Part shown: piece after piece, positions 10,609-23,789 of the stretch | Layout: every line of letters starts with the position of its first letter | Position numbering within the stretch: the first letter of the stretch is position 1 | Assembly: GCA_026260175.1 (NCBI GenBank) | Contig: JAKCWW010000529.1 | Span: 42,696-106,695, forward strand | DNA length: 64,000 bases | Origin: Reticulitermes lucifugus | Taxonomy: Eukaryota; Arthropoda; Insecta; Blattodea; Rhinotermitidae | Direction: 5' to 3' | Made by a program: the position numbers and the translations under genes | The notes under the pieces: generated by a model | Told to the model about the DNA's origin: nothing | Seen by the model: the letters and a program-made list of their open reading frames with translations, nothing else | Databases searched by the model: none

Positions 10609-12164
10609 TATTCAGTCACTCCTATAATCAAAACGCCTACATATTCGGCTATGAGAGTGTTAAAATAATTACTCGAACACAGCAGCTGATAGGGCCTACT
10701 TCCTTTGCATGTCGCTGTATGTCCCCTAAAAAATGGCAGGCTCAGTGTAATGAAGGACAATCAGTGACTTATAAGGAGACTCACAAAAATGGGCTTCCAG
10801 AACAACCAAAATTCCACCAACGTTCACTAAAAATTGAACAAATAAACGACTCTTTAATGCTGCGGTCATATTACTGTCAGCTGAACACGTTGCGGGCAAC
10901 ACATAAGCATCAGATCCAACTAATTGAATCAATTATATTGAATCCTGCACGGAAAATATAAGTTCCTTGGCAGGTCAATAAATCTCCTCCTTTTACAGAG
11001 TCAAAAGCTATATCAGTATTATTCACTCTACTAGACCCACTCCTAATCCAGGTATGCCTGGTGCCTACTTTCACATCCTGTTTCTTCAAGATCTACTTTA
11101 ATTAATGTAATCCTCGAATTTAGACTTGTCTTCCAACAGATATTTTTACTCCTGAGTTTCTAACCACATACACTTTCCTCATTTCAGTGTGTTGCACCAA
11201 ATTCATGATGGATATAGGTGCCTAAATTAAATTCTTTGAACATGTTTTTGTGTGTACCTACCTTCTTTTACCTGCGAAACTTATATTAAAACTCTACGTA
11301 TCGTCCAGCTACTAAAAGAATCAGACGACTCTTCTGAATACTGCCATATTTTATTTATTTATTTAAAACACATTTTAGTGGTATTTACGATGTACTAAAA
11401 TATCTCCCAAGTGATCTCTGACCTTCTGGTCTTTCGCATGAAACTTTTCATATACTTCTTAACTCTCAGACAGATCCCGCAATTCAAGTTTATCGACGTC
11501 CGTAGAGTACGTTTAGAAATAAAGATTGAATTGACAGCCATGAGGAACAAATTATGCTTTCTTATTAATATGTACTTTTTGCAAGAAACATGGACACCCT
11601 AAAATCTCTCTCCAAATCAACATAGATGCCGTTTTTATACCTACAAAAATAATTAAAATTAGTCTAATGGCATAACTCTTTCCAGAATTTTATATACTGT
11701 TTTTATTCTAAGCGAGAGTAGTTGAAGCGTAATTCTGTAGCAAACATTCGTGGGGCTACTAGAATTACCATGCTGTGTTTATTGGCTTACACGTGTGCCC
11801 ATTACAGTTGGGATGTTCGTAGAGGTTTTTATGTTTTTTACATGTGTCAAAGTTTTTGCCACATTTCGCAGGACTAAAAGTACAGTTGGAAAAGTTGCTA
11901 TTCCTCCATGCAGTGGGGGAACTGATCGGTAGCTGGGGTGGCGCTTTGTGTCAGGGCTGATGGAGAGAGAACAATGTTATCCGAGGCCCGTGGGAACCAG
12001 CAGTGGCTACAGGGATCAATGTGAAAGTCCGCAAAACAACCAGGGGCTCTCAAAACTGCCTATTCTTAAGGGAATACGGTAGAAAAAATTTGGTTTGCGA
12101 ACGCGATTGTCAAGATTTACAGAGAACTGAAGCATAAATATGTGCTAATATTAGAGCCGAAGGG
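10609..12164. other. no recognisable feature
   Basis: Short open frames near 10719-10961 and 11411-11932 show no domain. Nothing assignable. Confidence 0.45.
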
Positions 12165-12430
12165 CGTTAGTCAGGGTGGTGACTAGGCCACAGACTGGAT
12201 GGAAGAGACTCAGGACTTCATTCCATGTGAGGACAGACATCTTCAGTTCACCACCACATCCGGAACGGCCTGACACCAGAGTCACTTATCAACAGACACA
12301 AAGTCTCTTTCACTGGGAATACTGCGACAGGGGCGGGAAGCTAGCAGTCACGACTGGCCCTGAGGTAAAGAATGTGTGAGACTATACATCTACTGCCACA
12401 CAGATCTTCACGATATGGTGCTTAATGAAC
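12165..12430 (+). repeat. dispersed repeat, copy 1 of a pair (second at 21105)
   Basis: Landmarks shared with 21105-21390 in the same order: a start near GACTAGGCCACAGACTGGAT (here) and GATTAGACTACAGATTGGA (there), a CACCACAC segment, CTTTCACTGGG or CTTTCACCTGGG, and a final AACAAAGAACA. Divergence is high. No coding capacity; class unknown. Confidence 0.55.
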
Positions 12431-14867
12431 AAAGAACAAGAACAACGTTACGTCCCTTCATTTTACAAACTAAGTATAACATTTTTTCCGACGCTGAAAA
12501 TCACGAAACATTGTGATTATTTGTGACTCAAGAACAAGACTCAAGACACACACTCACGTTACTTACAAATATATTTTGGTGACAGCAGATTCGAAGACGA
12601 GCATGAATAGACACCTGAATATAGCAGTGCATTACTAACCAATCTTCTTCTTTAAGGGTCATATACCTCGGCTCATATACGGGCTATACTTATTTCGAAT
12701 CCTTTTAGTACAGGGATGATGCTTACTTGTTATAAGCAAGTGATACAATATACTTTCACGCCCCTCTACGTTCACGGAACGTAATCATTCCAAATGTGGC
12801 CCATTTTTTAAAAGGCTATGGTGTAAAAACCAAAGTAAAAGACAATGACCGAATGACTAATTAAGCATGCTACAACGAACTAGCGTTCAGTGAAATCAAG
12901 CGACAAATAGGACACAAATTCTTTGAATGAAACAAAATTATATCTGAATGAATACGCCTAATGAAAGATACGGAACTACAAAAACTAACTAAAAGATAAC
13001 CGAAAGGAAAACGCACTTGTAACACTTTACACAATATTAGGAAGGAAGCTCTAGTACTTTTCACTAATAAAAAGATTGGTATAGTGTAAAAACAACACAC
13101 TGTAGTGAAAAATTAAGACTAACATATGGATCCTAGAGAAGGGTAAAAATGTATGTTAAACTACTGTACATATTTACGTTTGTGAAATGTATTGCAAAAC
13201 TTAATACAGAAAACCATCCATTAATAAAAGAAGAACCATGAATTGCCAAGTGCTGGAGAGAGTTTACTAGAAGGGTTTTTAAAATAATTTACCGTTTTGT
13301 ATTTGTGATACTTATTATAACAATTTATTAATGAATATAAGTATTAATAAAAAGACAATGAATAGTGAAGTGACGACATTGATCCACTAAAGGGTGAAAA
13401 AGTAATTTAAAAATAGATTTCAAGTGATATTAATTATAAAGTTTAATACAAAATAAGGAAATGTGACAAGAGTCAGAAAAATATAAACTTGCACTTCACT
13501 AATTTTATGCTTGTGTTTGTGAGATGCCTTAGATTACCGGTAAACACTCGTGTAACCACACAACAACAAAGCCTGTTTTACTATTGACACAGTGATGCAC
13601 TGACTGTGACGACTTAGCCTGATACGCTTGCATCTGCACACAGGGGTACAGCTAACGAAATAACAAGTTTGCTAATGGTATATTCAGCGACGTAGTATAT
13701 ATACAGATTTTACCAAGTCTTCTTTACTCTCAAATATCATATGGTTTCACGGTACAAGTATGAACGTAATTTTGTTTAGGTCCACTATAGTACGGCTTTC
13801 ATTGCCCCGATTTTTCGAATCTCACAAATGCTAGATATCTTTTATGTGTAAGCAGGTGTATTGTAAAATCCATATGCACATAAATGTGCCCTGTATTTGA
13901 TAAGTCTGTATTAATGTTTTCTCAAGTGATCGTTTAAAGAGTAATCATAAACACTGAAAATATGCATTCAGTGGCTTACAGCCACATTTTTCCTTGAATC
14001 TTCAACTGCTCGTAATACTATGCTCCTTAATTAAACTAGACTATCATACAGTTATACAACACGCTTCGCCATTGTATATGGCGGTACAGTTAACTGAGTG
14101 ACATGTTTGGCAGCGGGGTGGGCAACTTCTATTCGATTTGCAGCAAGGAGAGAGATTTTTCTTTTCGAGTTAAATCACTTTGATTAATCAATGTGCCCTG
14201 TGACTCAAATTTTGTTAGAGAGGTCTCTTTTACGGTGCTCGAAATACTGAAAATAATCACTTTCGGCTCATACAAAAGTGTAACCTAACCCAGCCCCGAT
14301 TCTGACCTCTTTCCTACGGAATTTTAATTTACAGCATCATCGCTATACAATCCTGGTTCATAGACCTTTTATGTCGATTTAATTTTACGAACTTTAATAA
14401 TATATACCTAGTGGTTCCATAAAAATAAATCATAAAGTCGCATCTGCCATCAAAATACGACGCAAAAGCCTCTGTGTGTGTGTGCTTGTGCGTGTGTGCT
14501 CGCGCGCGCAGAGTGAGAAAGAAAGACACATCAGCTACTCAAAATGATCCAAGAGTAAATCTGCTAAAGAGGGAGAAGTAAACAGGTTTTGAAGAACATA
14601 AAGGGGCACTGGCTTTTATTGGTCTTTCGTTGATCACTAAGCAAGCAATCCGACGGTGAGTAGACGTGCGTTCTCAACGGCTCGTAAATCGAGTAGATCC
14701 TGATTTCGGCGAGATGCACTGTAACGTTAAGTATGAAATACAAGTCCGACTGATAAAAACTTTAATCAGAAGAAGCAGTTGCATCTTGCTGCTGATTTTA
14801 GGATATACTCACAACATATCTTTGAGCTACATTCCGTACTTTCTATGATATTCACCATTACAGTAAA
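12431..14867. other. mostly unassigned; one GT/CG simple repeat
   Basis: Only a mixed GTGTG and CGCGCG run at about 14472-14510 stands out. Everything else is AT-rich without a visible gene or repeat. Confidence 0.45.
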
Positions 14868-14975
14868 AGGTAAAGTTGCCCCTGAGCTTAAACATTGTAG
14901 GCAAATGGGGAGTGGAGATAAAGGTCCACTCATTCTAGACAGCAGTATCAGATGGAATTGAGTGGCCAATCTCAG
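14868..14975 (-). repeat. fragment of a tRNA-related repeat (family R)
   Basis: Read on the + strand it gives KGKVAPELKHCRQMGSGDKG, which matches a phrase I know from translated copies of a very common animal repeat; the copies at 37735 and 55655 hold later parts of the same unit. In the copy at 37735 the tRNA-like promoter reads on the -, so I assign the - strand. Truncated. Confidence 0.45.
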
Positions 14976-15339
14976 ATTTTAACCGGTTATTTTCCAGAGT
15001 AATTAGCCTTCGGTATTAACTCGATAGGTTCTGAACGTGGTAATGTGGTGGCGCAGTGAAAATTTCCTTTACGGAACGTAATTTGAAACACTACCAACAA
15101 GAGCATATTGAACCACGTTAATAGGGCAGTTATTCACGGAGGCAATACACGAATCTGAGCTGGCGCAAGGTTAATTTTTAAAACAGACATTACGATTTCT
15201 GCTTCTAATATTACCTTTGGTCTATAAGCCAGGGTTAAAACAAACTTCACAACATGGTGACAGTGCAGATAAGTCTACATGTCACTCAGACGTTTTTAGA
15301 ATTTTTCAAACTCGGTTTTAATTCTACTCGATTTGACCG

Positions 15340-16001
15340 GAAAATAAACCAATAATATACACTATATTACTTTATTTGTTTTCGATCGAATGTGCTGAGG
15401 TTCATTCAACTATCATCAGGAATCAGTTCAATATGTCATGAAGTTTACAAAATCATTACATGCTCACTGCTTAATCTATATATAAAATTTTGGTGATTAT
15501 AAAATATTAAAAACCTAAAACTGCAGTGTAATGTTAATCAGTTACTAACTGACAGAACTGTACTCCAGTACAGCAAGCGACAGAAAGACTCTTCCCACGC
15601 CGTTAAGGAAACATACTGCCTATTAACGTCGCAAAAGGCTAAAGTTCAAATTACACTGCGTCATCACGAGGAGTTGTACCCGACCAATCACCAATTTCGA
15701 AGGTACCGTTGGGCTGTACTCATTTACTTACACCTGTAAATTGCTTAGACTTAAACACATTCCGCTAGAGCATTAATCAGTCCTGTTAGTTGGGAAATCA
15801 ATATACATTACACTGCGATTATACGTTTCTAATATTTGCTATACCATTATCATTTTATATTTGGATTTTAATATTGTGTATGTAATGTTCTTGTAATCTT
15901 CATGACCTATTGAACTGATCCCTGATAATGATTGAAAGAACCGCAACATGTCCGATCGAAAATAATAAATGAACTAATATAGTGAATAATGGTTTATTTT
16001 C
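15340..16001. mobile_element. inverted-repeat element with hammerhead-like motifs in both arms
   Basis: The ends are long imperfect inverted repeats: GAAAATAAACC opens the left arm at 15340, and GGTTTATTTTC closes the right arm at 16001. Homology continues inward for about 115 bases through a shared TTTTCGATCG and AATAGGTCATGAAG or AATATGTCATGAAG. Each arm holds a hammerhead-like box: CTGATGA on the - strand at 15419-15413, and CTGATAA on the + strand at 15922-15928 followed by a small stem (GATT, loop GAAAG, AACC) and GCAA. The central spacer of about 480 bases has no open frame of note. It may be a non-autonomous Penelope-like element with inverted terminal units, or a foldback DNA element; no target duplication is clear. 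Confidence 0.65.
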
Positions 16002-16239
16002 ATATTTTACTGATATGCACAGTAAAAATGTGTCAAAATGTCCTCAGTTCGCTTACGTTTTACATTAAATTAAAAATGAGAGCTTTATGTTCTGGGTGGA
16101 AAAAAGTTCACCCTAACTCAGTCCTAATTTTAACCAGTAAGTTAATTTACATAACAAAATACAAAACCATGTCTGTGCAAACCTTCTAACGAAAACCCAA
16201 AGTCAGCTATCGTCTCAAAAGCAGAACTGTAGCCACAAC

Positions 16240-16400
16240 CCACGTTCAACTGTCTTCCATCCGTCCACCACGCGGATGGTGATTGGTAACGCTCCTGTTC
16301 TGTATTCTAAAGCTCGCTGTTTTGAATATCGGTCGGGTTATCCGCAGCCATGATTGACATGTGCTGGCTTTCGTTGCAGTCGTCAGCAGAACAAAGGCAG
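16240..16400 (+). mobile_element. possible degenerate tRNA-derived SINE
   Basis: TGGTGATTGGTAACGC near 16275 resembles a polymerase III A box, and GTTTTGAATATCGG near 16318 is spaced and placed like a worn B box. The rest is unplaced. Only moderate evidence. Confidence 0.35.
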
Positions 16401-18589
16401 CGGGCCTTAAAGTTCAAAATTCTTTCCGGTCTCACATTCATAATCCTTTTACACAACGACACTACTATACTGATATATTCTCTACTACTGTGACAACAAC
16501 GTTATTTGAAATTACGACAGAAACCTTTATCAGAAAAGTGTTGAATTAAAATCGTATTTCAAAATAACACCACCAAAAATAAATGTAGCGCATACATGTT
16601 TTGCAACCAGCTGTGGATATATTTATGGTGCATTTACAAATTTGCTTCAAATCAGAGAATCTAACTAGGATTACTTACTGTCAAGTGGTAGTATGAAGAC
16701 GGAATAATGCACACAAAAAAATCTGAGAGCAAGTTTGAGGCCTAGCTTGAAGAATTATCAGGGTTCGTGCTTGGACGAAGAGCAAAAAACTGACAAATTT
16801 TAGTAAGAAAATTCTCCGGCAGGAAATTTTAATCCGCGATATCACTACAAAATAAGAGTTAACAGTCGACCGCAACGTTCGGTCGATAACAGATAAAGAG
16901 ATTGCTAGGCACAGAATGAGTGAGAATATCACAGTTAGAACAGGTGAAGCGAGATGGCCGTCGGTAAAACACACTGCACGCCTGGGGAAAGAATTGTGAG
17001 CGGAATATCAAGCAAAGCTGGGAACAGGAATCTGTGGGCGGCGAAGGCAATAATTTACGTAATCTGTGAAGGAAAAGACTAGACTAAATGTTATGTAAAT
17101 CCTGCTAATGAAAGGATTAAGTGCTGTCTTACGTTTTGAATCCTCTCTTAAATTACGAAATGTATTCAATGGGCCTTTTACATTCTTATAAATTTAGAAG
17201 AAAATCCATGTTTATGGGACCGTATGGCTGATCACTACAGAAAACTGGGCAAGGGTCTCCATATCATTGTCAGGTCCTGATATAGGTATTTTAAGTTATA
17301 TGAATAATTGTTCTACAAATATTTGAACTCAATAAATACCTATGAAATACTAATAAATAAAGAAAATCGTGTAATTCTACTTCTCTATTCTCTTCAAGGC
17401 TTGGTACTAATTAAGAGCAATGACAGCTACATTCAAACAAATAAGAGATAAATAACACACATTGCAAAGTTTTGTTACTCTCAGCATTACTGTTGCTGTT
17501 TTCTACATGAGAACTGATATTTATGCGCTTTGCATCAAACAGAGCATGGAGATGAGGCGCATGACGTCAGCGCGTATTTCTGCTAAGATATAAACTTAGG
17601 CTTGTGATGTGGGATAGTCTTTCAACTTATCCAGTTCTTTGTTGCGGCATGAAATTCGAGTCACGTGTGCATTGCTTTCTGGCCTGCGTCCTGACTCCAT
17701 GCGAGGCACTGAGACGCATGCTGAGCATAGTAAATGACGCGCCCCACTCTCCCTGGGGCTCATAGTCACATAGAAACGTAAATCGGGGCATCACGTAACG
17801 TGAATATGCTGTCGTATTTATAACGAGCTGGGTGCCATTCCTATCAGTGTAGAGAATATAAAGACCCCATTCCCTATCCTAATTCGTGTCTGACATTATG
17901 AACGTAAATTAGGTAAAAATCTTCTTAATTCCTTCAAGCATGAAATATATTTAAATAGCATTTAAATATTTCAGTTCCTACAGCACAGAAATCACAATAC
18001 GTTTCCCCTAAAAACACCGAACCGTTAATGTTGTTGAGGAAAATAATCATTCTTATGACTGATTTAGTCATATCAAACACATAGCGGTAAATGAAACCTG
18101 TGCTCAAACAAGTAGACTTCATTCATAATTAGCCCCTTAACATTTTGTGGTCTATGGTTCCCGATGAATAAGCCTTTATATTTTACACAAGCATAATTCT
18201 CACTATTAAAAAATTATAAATATGTACAAGGTGGGAATCTTTAAGTTTGTGTCTCATAATGCCACACGTCAAATACCATCGTATGTTGGTAGGACTCTTA
18301 TAGTTCATTTATAAGATCAAAAGCCCTTAATAAAGAGCATGGTTTTTCGTAACTTGTCAGGTTGAGAATTATGTCCGACAACTAATAGACGTGTTGTAGT
18401 TCATGGTAACTACGGATAATTAAGTAACAACACAGGTTATGGCACTTCAGAATCAAATGTCTCAAATTTTAGGACAGAAAGAATGCTTACTGTTCCTCCC
18501 CCGCGCACGCCATGAAGGTATATGGAGGAGTGAAAGGTCAGTTCTACTCATTCAAAATCCCAACAACAGACGGAGATAGCTGATAACTT
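16401..18589. other. no recognisable feature
   Basis: A slightly more GC-rich block at 17540-17780 may be an unidentified repeat. No coding or RNA signal seen. Confidence 0.4.
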
Positions 18590-18795
18590 TTGTTTCCCGG
18601 TAGCTCTAGGTCCGAGGAAAAAGTCCTAGTTACACATTGCACAGGAAAGCGTGTGGACTCCAGAAGCGGTCTGGGACAGTTTGAAGAAGAGAAAAATCTT
18701 TTGCCTCTGTCGGGAAATGGACAAGGATTGCTCGGTCACCTGACCCATAGCCTAGATATTGTACCAGTAAACACGATACACACAAACACCTATTA
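18590..18795 (-). repeat. tRNA-related repeat (family R), truncated copy
   Basis: On the + strand one frame reads VWTPEAVWDSLKKRKIFCL, the same phrase order (two tryptophans, then a run of lysine and arginine) as the common repeat whose more complete copy is at 37735-37975. The tRNA-like end is missing. Orientation is set by the 37735 copy. Confidence 0.5.
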
Positions 18796-20074
18796 TATTT
18801 TATAATTATAGCCCTAAACCTAAGGCTCCAGAGGGACTCTCTTCAAAGGAAACCGTGCTTAACGAATCTCAGAACTGCTTGCTTATTTGTTAATTATTTC
18901 CCTGGCCTAAGTTCGATCGCGAACTCGTGGATTGTGACTGAATCTCTCAGACAAAAACGCTAAGCTATTACTTTGAATCATGAAACCTACAGCTCCTTCG
19001 AAGTGGTTTCCAGAATAAACTGTCGTCTCCAGTTTTGTTCGACATTAAATAATATTCCGATAACGTGAGAAATATTCAATATGGAAGCTGATTTTAGAAA
19101 TAACTTTTAAACAATCTGAGAAATAATATTCGGGATTCTCTGCAGAATTTAAACATTACGCTTCATTAAATAGAAGCATGTTAGCTCACTTTTCCTATCC
19201 TCTTCCTATTTTATTACTTAGGCCTACTTGCTTAATGTTCTGTCCGCATTTTATGTTACACGAGCACAAAGTGGTGAGCATTATTGTTGCTTCCTGCAAC
19301 TTCGCCAAGTAATATAGTCCATTAAGATTTTATTAATTCACGTACTCACTACGAAAACGCATTCGGTATTATTAGTTAATGTACCCAGTCGCTAGTAAAA
19401 TCGGAGAACAAATGCACTTTACTCATTACATGTCGCTGGCAAAGCTCATTGTTACAGATTTCGAGACACATTTATAAATGTGCCGCGTGAAAGGAAACAT
19501 ATGTTGTGGTGGTTGTTACGCTTCCGTAGTAACACACTCGAATCCCCTCTCTGTATACTTAATGCTCTTAGTAGTACCTAGAAGAGGCACAAGTGTGCGC
19601 CTGTATTTCACGGCTACGTGATCGTATTCCCCAACTGCCACTTGTAACCTATAACTGTTCCTATGAGGTCAGGTATGTTTGACGGCTTATTGAAATTCTA
19701 GGCATGGACTGTCATTATACGGAAATTTATTTTAGTTGCACTCTCCTCTAAAATGTTGATCGGAACCGGGTTTATCAATCGATATGGGATTTCGTATATC
19801 ATTCTGCTTAAATGATGTAGTTTTAAAAGTTTGGAGTTTTGTTATCGCAAAAGTATCCAAGTAAAATGTATATTAAACATTTTGTTTTTCCAGTACCTGT
19901 ATTGCAACTTGTTATGCATATACGCCTGTAGAGTGTAGGTCACAAAATGAGTTTACGATGCGTGTGTATCAAGTTTTTATTTTAAAATCTAATAAGAAGA
20001 GTTAAAATTATTTGTACTGCTCTCCTATTTGTGTCTCTCACAGCTGAGGCATTTAAGTTAATGTATCGCGAGCT
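18796..20074. other. no recognisable feature
   Basis: AT-rich with frequent stops. Nothing assignable. Confidence 0.45.
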
Positions 20075-20290
20075 ATTTCATTCCCTGGTGAGAGAAATCT
20101 GCATCCTGTGTTATCAGCTATTGCAATCGTCTTTAAATCCGTGTCTGACAATATTTTGCTTCAGCGCTGGAAACATAAGGACATAGCTCGGCTACTAATT
20201 CCCCTGATACAATCACAACCAGCGACGCTTCTTATTTAAGAAATTATTCGACATGTTGTCTTATGTTCTGACCGATCCTCACATTTCTTT
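20075..20290. repeat. dispersed repeat, copy 1 of a pair (second at 31835)
   Basis: It shares with 31835-32095 the ordered blocks GTGTTATCAGC, ATTTTGCTTCAGCG followed by TGGAAA, an AATTCCC block, AAATTAT, and a final GACCGATCCTCA. No coding capacity visible; the family is unknown to me. Confidence 0.55.
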
Positions 20291-21104
20291 CGAAATTTTC
20301 TGTAAGGTCGGATTTCCGGGTTTTAGCATTTACTAAAAAATGCCGTTATCGTACAAAGAAACTATAATCTATGCGCTGATAACAAGTAGGCCTACTTTCC
20401 CCGATATCATGCAATATTGACATAACAACAGCAAATGTCCCCCCTTGTTGGAGTACGTTAGGCTGAGTTCGGACATTCCGAAAACAGTTGTATGATTATC
20501 GAAAAAATTTTTCGAGATCGGAGCTGATGTTCATGGGAGCTTATCCTGCTTACCTCGTCTTTCAAGTTATTCTTCAGCCTGTGATCCCTCGGTCATTTCT
20601 TTTCCACTTCTTTCTTTTTTTCACCATATCCTCTTCAGTAACACGCTAGCACACTCTTCGATGCTGAGAAAATTGGATTTTCTTTGCTCGAGACGAGCAC
20701 CTATAAACTAAGAAACAGCCCTATTCCCTTCCTCTTCACAAATTCTCTCTTTCTCCCTCTCACACTTTTTCATTTCTGTTATCCCGTTCCTTCATACAGC
20801 AGTAAATATAAATTTCCGGTTTTCCGCCTTTTGGCGTATTAAAGTTGTACACGTGATGACTACATTCTTGGTGGCACCGGTTCGAGACACGGACATACTC
20901 CTTTTGCACTGCAATTTCTGTGACTCTCTTCGCATTTCAAGGGTACAAGGTGCTGGTATGCTATTGCTTCTGTATCAAGGAAAACAACAAACGGCAAATC
21001 ACAGTGTTAAAAATAAATAAAATTTTATAAATGGAAGCATGAAAAATCTTTGACAGGCTTGAATATTAGGACCTACATGCATCACAATAAAAATGTTAGC
21101 ATTA
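20291..21104. other. unassigned; pyrimidine-rich patch
   Basis: A CT-rich segment at 20570-20780 and an isolated B-box-like GGTTCGAGACACGG near 20879 are visible. Neither is enough for a call. Confidence 0.35.
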
Positions 21105-21390
21105 AAATGGCTAGGGACCCAGGAGAGCGATTAGACTACAGATTGGACAACCACTGAATCGTGATCGTTTTCCAGCAGGGGCAAGTGATTTTCCTCCACC
21201 ACACCCCATCCAGCCGCCTATGCAATGGTTTTACAGAACTCTTTCACCTGGGTAAAGCGGACGAAACGTGAATCTGACAACTCACCTCCATCTAGTATTG
21301 AGATTTAAGAATGAGTCGAGCCATACCTCCACTCCATTACACCTTGTATGCACAAGAACAATTAACAAAGAACAGTCTTTCAGTGGTGAA
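21105..21390 (+). repeat. dispersed repeat, copy 2 of a pair (first at 12165)
   Basis: It aligns by eye with 12165-12430 (CACCACACC, then CTTTCACCTGGG, then AACAAAGAACAG). No gene in it. Confidence 0.55.
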
Positions 21391-23402
21391 TAATTGGGTT
21401 GTAGTTGTTTCGTAAACTCATTAATAATTTATCTTTCTGCAGTACCCTTTAAAATTAAATTCATTAAAACTTCAGAACGCCAGACGTATAGCATTTATAG
21501 TATTTCTATTTTAGTTCCATATAAATTCGGTATACAATAAATTCAGACGAAATATGCAGTATGTGTTTACAAGATGCTGTTCTTTTTTGTCTGTGGTTGC
21601 ATAATGTTATTCTTCTTCATTCTACGGTTACGGAACTAGAGTTTAGCTTCTTCAAGCTTGCTACTTCGTGAGCTTAATATTCCAGAAAAAATGTATATTA
21701 TAAAAGCTTTTATTTCCACAAGATTTAAACACACATTATTACCAGTTACCCAGATATTTTCTGAGACAAACATTGCAAAATGTAATTGTTTAATTAAGTA
21801 CTAAGTCCTGGCATTACGGCAGATAAGGCAAAGTTGCAGCTGTGTTGTGAAAGACTGAAAAACTGAAAAAATATAAAAGCGTCCCATTGGACACTTTTTC
21901 CAGTATGCGTATTAGAATATGGATATCCACCCTCAAAATAAGGACAGGCTGGATTACATTTTAAAAACCTATCAGAAGGACACACAACAAAAATATATTT
22001 CTTCAGTCCTAGTGGAAAATAAATACGACAATATTGAGTGCCTAGTGAGACAGCCATATCAACGGTGATTAGACAACAAACGGGGTCATACTAATTTCAC
22101 ACTTTTTTAAGTCATTTATTACGCGTTTTTTGAAGTCGATTACATCCTTACGCTAAATGATAATCAGTAATCCACTTCAAAAGCCTTTGAAAATTTGCCA
22201 CCTTTTAAAGAGAAATGTAAATGCAGAGGGAGATTTCTGGGTACGGAATGTTACTGTCGTGGGATTCTCAAAGGCACGTGTCATGAGCTACGTAGTCCTG
22301 TATAAGATCCTGTATTAGATCAGAATACAGACGTGACCAGAATAATGTGTTGCTTTGGAGGGTTATTAATCGACATCAGTGTACGTACTATAAAATGTAA
22401 GATGAGTGATTACTGAATAATTTAAACTGGCTGGTAAAGAGGATAACAGTGATCATTTACTGTTTAAAAAATTAAAATTTCTATTTCGAAATATTGTTAC
22501 AAGCTAAGTGTATCTGTCCTTCCGCGCTTGAATAAACTACGCACATCCATATCAGAGACAAAATGCATTTGGACTAGTATGATAATCTTCGCATTGAAAA
22601 CCATTGTATTATATGACACCTTAATCATCGTAATTTCGACATCACTCTCATTACTAATACAAATATGGAACTGTAGTAAAGACAAGGAATCATTCAATAA
22701 AGGAACTTTGAGTTTTGCACTGTGAAAAAAGTTCGAATAAAATGTACCCATTGCAGAAATTTGTAAAAAAATAAAAAATAAAGCCGTGTTATTAATGACA
22801 CACTCTTCACTCTGTACACTCTGCACACAGGCATAACTGAATATTCGTTGAAACATTTTATCATAATTTCTATGGGGGTGTAAAATCCGTCACTAGGTAA
22901 AATACCAATTCAGTAGGATGGGTAATTGTGTTGTTTCCCTTTATAAGAGTTAAAGTTTGGTAAAATCTTATTTTTATACTTCCTTTTTGCTATGTGTTGT
23001 TCATCTTCTACGTAATCTAGGATTAAGCATCCTATATACATCAGCCGATAAAAGTACCGCAAACTTTCAGGAAGATAAAGTCTGATTTTATATACATTTG
23101 TCAACTATTGTATTTATAAAACTGGCCACTTACAGATTTAGTTTTCCAAGAACATCACATACATTTACATAGGCACACTATTTTATACAGATGGTATTCA
23201 AGGTGAACGGCCTTTTTAAATGAAAACAATTATGGCATTTTAAAGTTGCAGATTTTCTTTAATAAGGGTGTCACGATTTATTTTACGTTATCGTCTTAAA
23301 ATTTAAGAGAGGGAATGGCGGGAACAATGACGATGAGGTGTCATAGTCCAGGGGTAGGGATGCTAAGTCTGTAACACTTACCTACAATAATCAGCAAACA
23401 AA
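21391..23402. other. no recognisable feature
   Basis: The longest open frame (119 codons, - strand, 22497-22856) has no domain and sits in AT-rich DNA; I regard it as chance. Confidence 0.45.
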
Positions 23403-23403
23403 A

Positions 23404-23789
23404 TGCACACAATTTGTCTTTTACGCTTTTGTAATTATGTTAAAACAATGAAACCCCATACATGTTTCAAACCTTATAGATAAATCATCAGGTTGTGATG
23501 GTCCATGAAAGTCTCCATCACATACACTTGCTGCATTCTATACGCCGTGTAAGAGTTCTGTTCTGCTTTGTGTACTTTACCATTATACGCTGAATACCTC
23601 CAGCATACTCTTATGTTCTTCTACACGTTACACAAGAGATCATGTTTCAACTACTTCAAGAAATTATTAGATGTGTTTTATGCGGAACTATATGACGTAT
23701 CCCTGATGATGGGCCTATAAATTTCGAAAAATGTAGGAGTTTCATTGTTTTAATATAATTGTGAATGTGTAAATGATAAATTGTGTGCA
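23404..23789. mobile_element. inverted-repeat element with hammerhead-like motifs in both arms
   Basis: Left arm 23404 to about 23491 and right arm about 23703 to 23789 are inverted copies: TGCACACAATTT opens the left and AAATTGTGTGCA closes the right, with TTAAAACAATGAAA inside both. On the - strand the left arm has CTGATGA (23491-23485) and then GAAAC. On the + strand the right arm has CTGATGA (23703-23709) and GAAA (23726-23729). Stem II is weak in both. The layout (motifs reading outward from a spacer) is the same as at 15340. No protein is encoded. Confidence 0.6.

Noticed and set aside
16365-16390. CTGACGA with a nearby GAAA on the - strand
   Set aside because: The seven bases between the boxes cannot form a stem.
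22497-22856. 119-codon - strand frame
   Set aside because: AT-rich composition, no domain, open frame also on the other strand.
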